The position numbers and the translations under genes were made by a program. Positions 1 through 9,511 of a stretch of DNA of 64,000 nt are shown piece after piece; position 1 is the first letter of the stretch, and each line of letters begins with the position of its first letter. This stretch comes from Nageia nagi (lineage: Eukaryota; Pinophyta): contig JBITNC010000001.1 of the NCBI GenBank assembly GCA_050084985.1, forward strand, positions 204,290,001 to 204,354,000, written 5' to 3'. The notes beneath the pieces are model-generated. The model saw nothing but the letters and a program-made list of their open reading frames with translations, was not told the origin of the DNA and ran no database searches.

Positions 1-1679
1 AACTAGATACCACATTTCTTAGTTAAGTATTAGGGTACATTCACCATGCAAGCCTACATCACTTGCGAGCAGTTCCCCATGATGATCATGCTCTAATTTT
101 ATTTGAGTAATACATTCATTATCATGATTATTTTACTTAAAATTTCAAGGAATGTTTCAATCTATTTTATTGACTCATATTTTCAATTCCCAATCTAAGA
201 ATTCCATGAATTATAACCCTTTTTATTTTGATATATTACTAAAATGCTTGTATCTTTTTACATATTTTGTAAATGGTATACCTTAAATACTAGAAAGGAT
301 TATTTAGATTCACTTCCCATGTCAAGACTTAGTTCTAACATTTCATCATTTTGCATTCTAAGAATTTTGTACTTAATTATTTTCATAATTATTCATTCTA
401 TAATTGGTTGTATAAGTTTTCCTTTCATAAAAATGTCTTAGGTCTAACCTCTTTCAAGAACTTATCTCTAAATTTATTCAAAACTCTAATTCATCCTATT
501 AACCTTTCAGTAGTCTCTAAAATCATCAATGATTATGTTGAAATTCTTGCATGTAATCAAAGGTATAATTATGGAATTAGTTTGTCTTACCATACTATAT
601 TGACCATTTAATTAGGAATTTTTTGCATCCATATCTCTAATTATGTATTAACATTATCCTTTACTTCAATACTCTTTATTCATCTCAAATGTACTTTCCA
701 AATCTTGTACTTTACATATTTGTATTGTGATTTAGAATACAATGATAATAACGTTTGAAGGGTATGTTAACTATTATCCTTACTAACTCCTTACATCATT
801 ATTATAACAAAATAATATCTTTAGAACCAAATAAATAAAATACATCATTGTATACTTATCATCCAATGAGGTTTATGATAGGGAGAGGTCTTCTTCTTTC
901 TCATGCCATCTTCTTTTCATGAACCTCCCAAGATCTCAAGAGTGAGTGGTAGAAAGTGGTAGGAAGGTTTTTTCAAGATTTATGAGGATCAAAATAGCTC
1001 TTCCTTAGGAACAGAATGCATCATGTCTTAATTCATCCCATTTAAAACAAGGTTATCACAAATTATTAGATTCTACTCTATGTGTAATCTTAGGAGGTTT
1101 TACATTGTTGTTAAAGCTACCTCCCTTCATCAACCATAGAGTGGAACTTCATATTTCAAGATAGTAATAACATTCAAGCATTTCAACATATAATCTTTAA
1201 TTAAGGATCTACCCTTATTTTAATGTAAATTCTACTATCTTTAGATTACATATAAATACATTAATACAAAATTTAATAACTCCACATCTTTCTCATATAT
1301 CTATATTTGTATATATATATTCTAAATTCAATATTATTCCAAACTTAAGTAATCTTTATGGTTAGTCATGGTTACATTAACCATGTTGCATATAAGCTTT
1401 TGATCTCAATTAACCATTTACACACCTTGGATAATAGTATTTAATAGGGAATTGTTATTATTATGAAGCTCCTATTGAGATTCCTTTTTTTCAAAAAAAA
1501 ATATTAGTTTACTATTTAAATCTTAATTAATTTCATTTTAATCAAGTATTCCTATAATAGGTACAATTGACATACTAGTAAAATCTATGGATTGTATGAC
1601 AAAACACCTTATTGAAAATGAAAACCTTTGCACAAATGTAAATACTAAAGAACCTAATATTTATTTGAAAAAATATTGC
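1..1679. other. AT-rich DNA with no assignable gene
   Basis: I find no conserved domain, LTR boundary or RNA gene here. Two short plus-strand reading frames (244-441 and 351-611) overlap each other, are rich in Phe, Ile, Asn and Ser as expected from translated AT-rich DNA, and match nothing I recognise. The stretch is probably old transposon-derived DNA; a coherent but decayed coding region begins just downstream. Confidence 0.5.
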
Positions 1680-2800
1680 ATCAAATGTTAGCTTATGTAC
1701 ATGATATACCCAATGTAGGTGTTAGGAAAATATTTGCACTTGGCTTGGACCCAATGTCTCATCAAAATGTAACTATTATAGATTTTAATCAAAAAGATAT
1801 GTTATCATGGCCTTTACCATAGTAGAATAATACATAGGGGAAATTTTAAGATGTATTTAATAAAGAACTCATTGAATGTAATGCAGATATGTTAAAGGAT
1901 CCTAGTTATTATTTGGAAAAAAAAAAGGGGGAGTATGATGAGTTTTTTGGTATCATACCTCCTTGCATCTAAACCAGATGGGTGTGCAAAGGATTCTATG
2001 AATTGATTGACCTAGCTCCTCATGAAAACTTTATAGAACATGTTTCAAATAGATATGTCAGAAGAGGCCTATGACTACCTGATACAATGCCCCATTAAAT
2101 AGATATGAAGGATATGAAAATTATTTGATAGGGTATCTTACCAAAGTGTAGGCTTAATAATGATCATATGAAAAGTGCATAATAGATACTTCATAAGGAC
2201 ATGTGAAACATTGGTTAATATGCCTTAAAACAAAGGCACAATGTACCATATGAATGAGCTAAGAAAAAACTATGAGTTATTTAATAAAAAGCCCTATTAA
2301 AAAAAAATCTTTGACCAAAAGATATGCTAAAAGATCAAGTAAATTGGTGAATGGTTTAATAGATACCACACTGAAATAATGTTTGGAGTGTATGCCCAAA
2401 ATGACTACATTAGGGGGTGTTTGAGACTAGTTTGACAAAATTTCCCATCAAATATAGTCTTGTCAATTCACTATAATCATGTGAAAATCATAGATATGCA
2501 TTGGAAGGATTATGCATGTTCAACAGAGATCCTCATGGATGAGCTTAATAGGTATATAAGTTACTTGAAAATAAGTTTCATTTTGGTTTTGATAATGCAT
2601 GGTATCCCTTAGTAGGTATAATAGAAGGGTATATGAATCATTTAGAGTAGAACCAAACTTTGCAACCCTTTGCCAACAATTTTTCCAGCATGTTACATCA
2701 TGGGAATTCTTATTTAGAGTAAGAACAAGTGAAAGTGGATCTTCTTTTGATGGAAATTTTCCTAGGGAAGGGTGGATTAAAATAAAATCTAACTCTCTTA
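1680..2800 (+). pseudogene. Decayed coding region of unknown family
   Basis: Reading across frames gives a coherent protein-like text of roughly 350 residues interrupted by stops and at least two frameshifts. Recognisable stretches include EYDEFFGIIPPC near 1,930-1,970, HENFIEHVSNRYVRRGL near 2,020-2,070, WFNRYHTEIMFGVYAQND near 2,350-2,405, and WKDYACSTEILMDELNRYI near 2,500-2,555. Composition (Trp, Tyr, His, Cys, charged residues) is unlike random translation of AT-rich DNA. Many interruptions are TAG or TAA where Gln or Trp would suit. I cannot name the family. It could be the extra or capsid-like protein of another retroelement, because the LTR element at 2,946 starts shortly downstream. 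That a gene once existed here is fairly well supported; its identity is unknown. Confidence 0.5.
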
Positions 2801-2940
2801 ATTTTATATATACTTGTACTTAGGCTTACATCCCAAGTACTTATTCACATGACTCAATTTAACATATAAAATTTATAATTCACTACTAGTTTCCTTTTTA
2901 ACCCCTTTTATGTGATAAATGTAGATAACTAGTCTTTTAT

Positions 2941-2945
2941 AACCA
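2941..2945. repeat. Target site duplication AACCA, left copy
   Basis: AACCA lies directly before the first TG of the left LTR and is repeated exactly at 10,358-10,362 directly after the last CA of the right LTR. A 5-bp duplication is the size made by Ty3/gypsy and Ty1/copia integrases, so this fixes both ends of the element. Confidence 0.93.
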
Positions 2946-3791
2946 TGTTAACACATAAAAATGATTTTATGTTTTTAAATCAATAAATTAATGAAATATG
3001 CTTGGCCTAACTATATGTCTTGAATGGATTAAAGTGATAATATCAATGTTTGGCTTGAATATGAATATTGCATGGGTTATCTTGAATATTGCATGGTTTA
3101 TCTTGAGTATTGCATGAATTATCTTGTTTATTGATGTATTTATCTTAAATCTTATGAATTAACCTTATTTATGTGGATGCACACCAACCTATGGGCGGTA
3201 TTACCTATATCTATATAAATAAGGGATCTAATAGTAAGTCCACAACAACAAGGATACACATGATCCCGCGTATGGTCTTGTAAGTGGCTACCCCTTAAGG
3301 TATCTCTTGGTACCGCCTACAAGGCTGTGGTTTGTGTGCTTCCTTACGTGAGCTCTCCTGACATCTACGATCATTATACTGCAATCTGAGATATCTATAC
3401 TGAAGATCTAGACCTAATCGAGAGGTCAAAGCTATCAAACTAAGGCCGTCGGTGCTCCTTTGTGAACGGAAGAACACCGTCGGTGCTCTAATACTACTGA
3501 AACAGACTACCTGCGGTCCTCTTTTCGCATCCTTATAGGTCACGACATTGTGGAAAAGGTAGCTTATCATCACTACATCACCAATATCTATGTCTTTCAT
3601 TGTCAGGTACATTCCATGAGGTTAGTACATAAATCACAGTCTTGGTTGGTACATTTACACTTCTGAATTGCTATATGTTGTTTACTGTTATCTAGAATAA
3701 ATTGCTATCCGTAGCTAGAATACAGATAATATTAAGTTTGTAGATAGTTGCTTATTTACTTATTTGCACTCTCAATTTTTATTTGTAAACA
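2946..3791 (+). repeat. 5' LTR of the Gag-only element
   Basis: 846 bp, TG...CA. It matches the right LTR base for base in length. By eye I count roughly 35-40 substitutions and no indel; nearly all are transitions. It holds a TATA box at 3,212-3,221 and three copies of a short dyad motif at 3,442-3,461, 3,472-3,491 and 3,503-3,525. Confidence 0.93.
3212..3221 (+). promoter_or_regulatory. LTR promoter TATA box
   Basis: TATATAAATA followed by AAGGG, in the middle of the LTR where the U3 promoter is expected. The equivalent site is kept in the right LTR near 9,778-9,787. Transcription of the element's genomic RNA would be expected to begin about 25-35 nt downstream. Confidence 0.6.
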
Positions 3792-3793
3792 TT

Positions 3794-3811
3794 TGGTGAA
3801 CCCAACGTGAA
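3794..3811 (+). promoter_or_regulatory. Primer binding site candidate
   Basis: Two bases after the left LTR comes TGGTGAACCCAACGTGAA. It starts with TGG, as required to pair with the CCA end of a tRNA, and lies at the normal position. I cannot assign the tRNA with confidence; it is not the initiator-Met type seen in the copia elements of this window. Confidence 0.6.
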
Positions 3812-3882
3812 CTACACATCATTATACTAAAACCCTAAAGGTTTTAGTTAAGATTAACATCTATTTTGTGAGTGTCTTAGTT

Positions 3883-5091
3883 ATGGAATAGCTTAAGTTA
3901 TTCTTGCGAAGCCTTTCAAAAAGAGATTTGGATGAGTTATTGGTAGAAATTAGACATGATGATCCGGAGGGATCCGGAGGAATGCAACATAGCACTGAGG
4001 GTGACAATAGCAATTTTCAGGCTACTATGGAAGGTATGCAGAGGCAGATAGATAGATTGGCAAGAAGATCAACTCCACCTAATGATTCTTTCGAATTTGG
4101 TAGTCCTTTATGTGATGACATTCGTAGGCATATGCCACCATCCAATTACAAAGAGCCAAAATTCAGTAAGTTCAATGGTGGAGGAGATCCAAGGAGACAT
4201 ATACAAGGATTTAAGGATGAATGTGAACTCACAATTGGTACAGACCAAAGATTGCAGGCTAAATTCTTCCCCCAGAGTTTGGAAGTAGATGCACGAGAAT
4301 GGTTTTATGGCTTACCTGAAGGGTCCATTACATCATTTGAGGAATTCAATGATTTGTTTCTGGAGCAATATAAGCATAACATCAAGAAGAAGGTTATGCT
4401 ATCAGATTTATGTGCTATTAAACAGGGCAGTGATGAGCAACTGGATAAATTTGTTGTAAGATTTAAGAAGACATGGCAGCAAGTAAAGACTAGGTTAACA
4501 GAAAAAGAGGTAAATAACATTTTTAAAGAAGCTGTTATATTGCCCTTACAAGCATATGTTATTGATTATACACATCTCACATTTTCCGATATGATGTATA
4601 AATTGTTAGAGAAAGAAAAAGTCCTTGTGAAGCTAGGGCTTGTAAAGTATGGTAATAATGAAAAGGCAAAAGCAAAGGATAAGAGACCACAATCGTTGAA
4701 GAAAGAGAAAGATGTCCATATGGCTGAGAATACAAGTGAGATGAAGGAAAAGAGATATGTGAGATTTCCCATACCTCCAAGACACATCCTAAAAGACCTT
4801 GTGGAAAAAGGGTTATTACAACCTTTACCGAAGCGTGAGGAAGATCCCATAGCAGAAAAACCCCATTGGTATAAGGAAGATAGATATTGTGAATATCATC
4901 AAGCTAAAGACCATGCTACAAATGGATGTGGAAATCTTAGGGATAGAATAAAAAAGCTCATAGAAGATGGATTCTATGTATGTCCAGCAAAGGTCAAAGA
5001 TACAGGAGAAGAACAGCATATCAATATGATCTTCCTTGAGGATGCTAACCCCGGTAGGAGCTCCAGGCCTCCCGAAGGTATCATTTGGTAG
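3883..5091 (+). pseudogene. Retrotransposon Gag polyprotein (nearly intact)
   Basis: Capsid/nucleocapsid protein that would package element RNA into cytoplasmic particles. From 3,904 the frame is open for 395 codons. The only in-frame upstream ATG is at 3,883, and its third codon (3,889) is TAG, so the likely original start is now followed by an amber stop. The centre (about residues 90-230 of the open part) matches the Retrotrans_gag family: AREWFYGLPEGSITSFEEF, then a long helical region ending in LLEKEKVLVKLG. Near the C-terminus (about residues 325-360) is a CEYH...H...C cluster (spacing C-x2-H-x8-H-x4-C) followed by LRDRIKKLIEDG, typical of plant Ty3/gypsy Gag. No protease or polymerase frame follows. 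A single nonsense change separates it from a full-length frame, so this copy is recently active or recently mobilised. Confidence 0.85.
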
Positions 5092-5486
5092 ATTGAAATA
5101 CATAAAAAAAAAGAGAAAAGGGGAGAAGAGAAAAGCTAGCAGTTGGTTCAGGTCTCTAACAGACGTCAGGGTTAAGAGATTGGGAGGTTTCATGAAGTCA
5201 TAACAGGAGCATCGACGTTGTATTTCGGGAGAAAAGGATCACCAATGGTCCTCTTTTAGGGGAAAAATAGAGGAAAGTAAAAGATTCCAAGTACGTTTGC
5301 AACATGAAAGGTCAGAATTTCAGGTCATATCGTTGGTGTTCATTCTCAAGGATCACGGAACATCAAATTCACGCATCACAAGTACATGAACAAAGAACAA
5401 ATCAGGTACAAAAGTTTATGTTTTATATATCATGATCAAAATGTTTTTGTTTACAATGCAAACTAGATGAGATTACATAGAGTGAT
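5092..5486. other. Spacer between gag and the antisense gene
   Basis: Noncoding. It holds one copy of the dyad motif found throughout this element (5,232-5,256, AAAGGATCACCAATGGTCCT) and would contain the 3' ends of two convergent transcription units, the sense gag and the antisense PMD gene. No pol domain is present. Confidence 0.6.
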
Positions 5487-7752
5487 TTAAAATCTCCTAT
5501 TAGACCCCCCACCCCCTACACTAGAGCTAGTAGCCCTGCTAGATGTGCCACCCCTGCACTGTGCCCTGTACTTCTCTGTGCGGGCCTTCTCCTCACCGAT
5601 CTATCTCTTAGCCTGGTGAAGCTGCTTGTAGAGGACCTTGATTTCTTTGTTGGCCGCCTGTAAGTCCTGATAGATACCGGCATAATCTCCTCCTCTGAAC
5701 CATAGATGGCCCTATAGCTCTTTGATCTCCTCATCCTTCTGATCAATTTGGCTACGTAGCCTAGCTATCTCAACCTCAGGATCTGTGACATAGGATTAAC
5801 ATATCATGTTAGTTCCTTGCATATTATGAAAAATAGAAAGTCAAAGCAAATTAAAAGAGAAAGTAGTTTACCATCATCATCTTTATCGTAGTCTTCATCC
5901 TCCCATTCTGATTCTGTCTTATATTCAGGTTCATATTCATCCTAGTCTGGATCAGTCTCCTCATTATCATCATGCCCTGCATTTAGAGATGTGTCACGAG
6001 CATATGAAGAGCTACTCTCCCCTCCCCATCCTCCCATGGTGAAGGGAGTGTCCCATCGGTCTCTGTGTCTCTTGGGTCCTCATCCTCCCATGCATCGTCA
6101 CCCATGTCAGTATCGTGAATGCCTATGTGGGGAGGGCGGCGTGTCCTCCACCAGTCTAGATAGTCCTCTGTATGATCAGGTCCATCTATGTCATCATCGA
6201 CATCATAGTCAGAGTCCTCACTGGGGGACTCCCAATCTGGGTCCCAGTCTGGTACTAGCTCGTAATCCTTTGGGAGGTGCCTGCTACGGTAGTAGCACAC
6301 CACTATCCTGTAGTCATCCGGTATACCCTGCTAGAGGCCAAACTGACGAAGTACCCGCTCTAGCCTGTACAGCTCCACTAAAGCCCTATGTGCCTATAGG
6401 TAGGTAGGGTGTCTCACCCATGTCATCTCTTCTAGGTCTTCCTCCCACTCTGGTACACCTCCCCGATAAGGATGCCAGTAGATCTGCACCTCCTGTAGTA
6501 AGTCAAGTCGCACACACCATCCTTCTAGGTCTATGCTAGGGAAGTTTGGTACCTCGATCGTTGCCCATCGCTACCAGGTGGGGGCATCATTCAGCTAGTC
6601 TAGGGGCAGTATAGTTAGTCTAGAAATAGTGATGTGTTCATAGGCCCACACCTACAGGATCATAGAGTGAGCCACCTGTATCCCCTTTCTCTCCACCTCT
6701 GCAAAGCCATGGAGATCATGATAAAGTTGTGCCAGTATTGCGGGGCACCATGCATATCGCTGTCTGTGTATAACCATGTCCTGAATGATAGGAATCATAC
6801 CCACTGGGAAGGTCTCACTGCTCTTGTCTAGATAGATAATAGCATCTAGAAGGTAGGTAATGAGGAGCCTCATCCGCAGGTCACCCCATGCTGGAGGATC
6901 CTCTGGCACATGTCTCACTAGTGACACACCTCTCTTCCTATGATTCACTTCATCTGATCCTATCAGCCATGTAGCCCATACCTCTGCCTGTTCCAAGCTC
7001 AGAACAGGAATCATGTTCACTAGTTTCCCCCTGATAGGAAGTCTAGTGATCCTGTAGATATCCTCTAGGGTCACTGTAATCTCACGGGTGGGAAGGTGAA
7101 AGGTGTTGGAATTTGGATCCCACCTCTCCATCAAAGCTATAAGCATGTTGCGATCATGAAACACATATTCAACAAATGCAAGGTGGCTGAATGAAATATC
7201 CTCCAGAATACTCCGGGCTGCATCAGTTTGGGGCCACTGTTGGGTAGTGGTGAAGGAGGCACTCTTGCCGGATGGATGCATAAGGTATGCACGGCTCTGC
7301 AAGAAAATAAGGATGAAAGGCAAGTTAGTATCAAGATGTGAAACACAAATAGCAAAAAAATAGTGAGGAAAATGAGGATCGCCCATGGTCTATTACAGGT
7401 GAGAACGATCGCCCACGATCCAAACTAGGGCAGAAAGGATCACCAGCGGTCCTGTTTCTGTGAAAAAGGGCAATAAAATTTGAGGTGCAGGTTCGTATGA
7501 GTGAGCATAAGGTAGCCATGGCACTAGAAGTTCAAAAAGTAGACTAAAAAGAGAAAAACATAGAGCTAGGGTATGCAACAGTAAAACCCTAGGGGCAAAT
7601 TCAGGAAACCAGTGTACAGGTAGCTAAAACTTGAAGATAAACAAAAACATAGCATGAAAAAGGTAGAAGAGGTAGTGTACCTGATGACCAGTAGGAGAAT
7701 CAGCCACCAAGGCAGCTCTATGTCCCTCTCAACGTGTGATCAATAGGGCCAT
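5487..7752 (-). pseudogene. Antisense plant mobile domain (PMD) gene, three exons, decayed
   Basis: My exon model on the minus strand is 7,752-7,681, 7,296-5,872 and 5,782-5,487. Introns start GTACAC and GTAAAC and end TTGCAG and TCACAG, and the phases join correctly. Exon 1 begins with ATG and has a TGA at codon 8. Exon 2 holds the PMD (aminotransferase-like plant mobile domain, PF10536 type), with hallmarks FHLPTREITVTLEDIYRIT and, after a TAG at 6,654-6,652, VWAYEHITISRL. It then has an acidic Asp/Glu tail (about 6,290-5,880). Exon 3 encodes a heptad-like coiled coil beginning EVEIARLRSQIDQKDEEIKE, then a Gly/Ser end and TAA. Lesions I see: one TGA, eight TAG, and one frameshift in a G-run near 6,018-6,030. 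PMD proteins include host MAIN/MAIL1 (development, silencing) and many transposon-borne copies; the role here is unknown. Confidence 0.82.
7297..7680 (-). other. Intron 1 of the antisense PMD gene
   Basis: 384 bp with a GT donor (minus strand GTACACTACC) and an acceptor TTTTCTTGCAG. Three copies of the element's dyad motif lie inside it (7,374-7,392, 7,403-7,422, 7,433-7,457). The reading frame that runs from 7,386 into exon 2 is partly intron; the true exon begins at 7,296 with the codons for SRAYLMHPSG. Confidence 0.75.
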
Positions 7753-7896
7753 AGTGTGCAGCACAGCAATACAGGAAGAATTATCTAGCGATAGTGACAA
7801 AAGCACCGGCTAAACCTCTCTGAATCAGTCTCTCAAACTCTAGGATGCTCTCAGCTATGAAAATGATAGGGTGAACAAATGAGGAAGGGTGGGGCC

Positions 7897-7905
7897 CCTT
7901 TTATA
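7897..7905 (-). promoter_or_regulatory. TATA box of the antisense PMD gene
   Basis: On the minus strand the sequence reads CTTTTTATAAAAGGGGCCCC, a strong TATA match, about 145 bp upstream of the exon 1 ATG. This gives a plausible 5' leader of about 110-120 nt. It indicates that the PMD gene had its own promoter inside the element, running against the LTR promoter. Confidence 0.65.
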
Positions 7906-8040
7906 AAAAGGTCAGGGCACACACTTCAAGGTAAATTTTGATTTAAGCCTTTGATGCATGTAGATCAGCAATTAGGCATCAATCTGGAATCTAGTGGTGA
8001 TTCGTAGGGACGTGATTTGCATGGTTTTTGATGAATCTTC

Positions 8041-8120
8041 AAGAAAAGGACCGCCCGCGACCTTAGTAAAGACCATCAACGTTCTAAGTCAGTGAGAAAG
8101 GATTGCCTGCATTCCTTTAT
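8041..8120. repeat. Cluster of three dyad motifs upstream of the PMD promoter
   Basis: AAAGGACCGCCCGCGACCTT (8,045-8,064), a decayed copy at 8,069-8,086, and AAAGGATTGCCTGCATTCCT (from 8,097) follow each other. Similar sites recur in both LTRs, in intron 1 and near 5,240. Confidence 0.6.
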
Positions 8121-8221
8121 CCAGAAAATCAATTTATTAAGTATCATGAGTGCATCATAGGTGTTTGATCAATGTTATATCCAGGAGAATATTGCTTTGA
8201 GTTTCATGAATTGAGTAATCA

Positions 8222-8719
8222 GACTATCATGCTTGCGAGAGGAGTCCAGCTCCCATAATCTGCTTATCATGTGCCTATGAGTGGAGTCTAGCTCCTATGA
8301 TTAGATTATCATGCTTGTGAGTGGATTCTAGCTCCCATAGTCAGCTTATCATGTGCCTATGAGTGGAGTCCAGCTCCCGTGATCAGACTATCATGCTTGT
8401 GAGAGGAGTCCAGCTCCCATGGTTAGACTATCGTGCCTATGAGTGGAGTCCAGCTCCTGTGATCAGACTATCATGCTTGTGAGAGGAGTCTAGCTCCCAT
8501 GGTTAGACTATCATGCTTGTGAGTGGAGTTCCAGCTCCCATGGTTAGACTATCATGCTTGTGAGAGGAGTCTAGCTCCCATAGTCAGCTTATCATGTGCT
8601 TATCATGTGCCTATGAGTGGAGTTCCAGCTCTCGTGGTCAGATTATCATGCTTGTGAGTGGAGTTCCAGCTCCTGCTATCAGTTTATCATGCTTCTTGGT
8701 GGAGTGTTAGCTCCATCAG
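8222..8719 (+). repeat. Tandem array, about 40-bp unit, 11-12 copies
   Basis: Units have the form ACTATCATGCTTGTGAGAGG then AGTCCAGCTCCCATGGTTAG, repeated with small substitutions; some units alternate with a CTTATCATGTGCCTATGAGT version. It sits between the antisense promoter and the 3' LTR. Plus-strand reading frames across it are only translations of the repeat. Confidence 0.85.
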
Positions 8720-9036
8720 TTTATCACTTATTTTGCAGAGTTCGGTTCTTATGCAACTTGGTGCGAAGAGTTGTGTGGAACTTAGCTCTCACATATCAGC
8801 TTATCACTTGTTTTGCGAAGTTTGGTTCTTATGCAACTTGGTGTGAAGATTTGTGTGGAACTTAGCTCTCACATATCAGCTTATCACTTATTTTGCAGAG
8901 TTCAGTTCTTATGCAACTTGGTGCAAAGAGTTATGTGGAACTTAGCTCTCACATATCAGCTTATCACTTGTTTTGCGGAGTTCGGTTCTTATGCAACTTG
9001 GTGCGAAGGCTCAGTTGTGTGGAACTTAGCTCTCCC
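8720..9036 (+). repeat. Tandem array, 80-bp unit, four copies
   Basis: Copies start at 8,720, 8,800, 8,880 and 8,960, each beginning TTATCACTT and ending CACATATCAG. The last copy carries a small insertion (GCTCA) and a divergent end. The unit shares its TTATCA...TTAGCTC core with the adjacent 40-bp array, so the 80-bp unit probably arose from it. Confidence 0.88.
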
Positions 9037-9049
9037 CTATGTGTGGTTA

Positions 9050-9185
9050 TGGTTATCATGTGTTGTTATGTGTGTTATCATGTCTTGTCTTGTGAGTTGG
9101 TCATGTGTGCTATCATGTCTTGTCTTGTGAGTTGGTCATGTGTGTTATCATGTCTTGTCATGTTTTGTCTTGTGATGTGGTCTTG
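9050..9185 (+). repeat. Short tandem array, about 38-bp unit
   Basis: About three copies of a unit containing TATCATGTCTTGTCTTGTGA followed by GTTGGTCATGTG, the last one rearranged. This is the third successive array with related TTATCATG/TATCATG words. Confidence 0.7.
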
Positions 9186-9497
9186 ACAAGATGTTGTCAC
9201 TATCATGTGTGTTGTCAAGTTTGTCGTCATGGGTCATCAGCATTACGGTAAGATTATCAGCTTATCAGATTATCAGACATATCAAGCTATCACCTTCTAC
9301 AGCAAAATGCAAGGGGCAAGCATGCCTAAGGTAATATCAAAAGGGAGTTTTCTTAACCTATAAGCTTTATCATGGTGTTGTTTAAGTTTGGAATGGTTAG
9401 TGTTCATCATTGCTTATCAAAATTGTTTGCTATGATATTGTGTTTTACTTTGAATGCAAAATCTCAAGTCACCTCATGATTCTTTCGATTTCACATC

Positions 9498-9511
9498 CAA
9501 AGTGGGGCATC
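9498..9511 (+). promoter_or_regulatory. Polypurine tract before the 3' LTR
   Basis: CCAAAGTGGGGCATC lies directly before TGTTAACAC of the right LTR. A G-rich purine tract at this place primes plus-strand DNA synthesis in LTR elements. Confidence 0.7.

Noticed and set aside
3295-3612. 105-codon minus-strand frame inside the left LTR, also present at 9,861-10,178
   Set aside because: Its presence in both LTRs reflects LTR duplication, not independent conservation. It lies antisense over the promoter and R/U5 part and has no recognisable domain.
7393-7578. Short minus-strand frames beside exon 2 of the PMD gene
   Set aside because: They fall inside intron 1 of the spliced model, and their Leu/Phe/Ser-rich text is unlike the PMD family.
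8617-9186. Several overlapping plus-strand reading frames of 62-105 codons
   Set aside because: They are translations of the 80-bp and 38-bp tandem repeats in different frames, with repeated peptide text and no independent start or domain.
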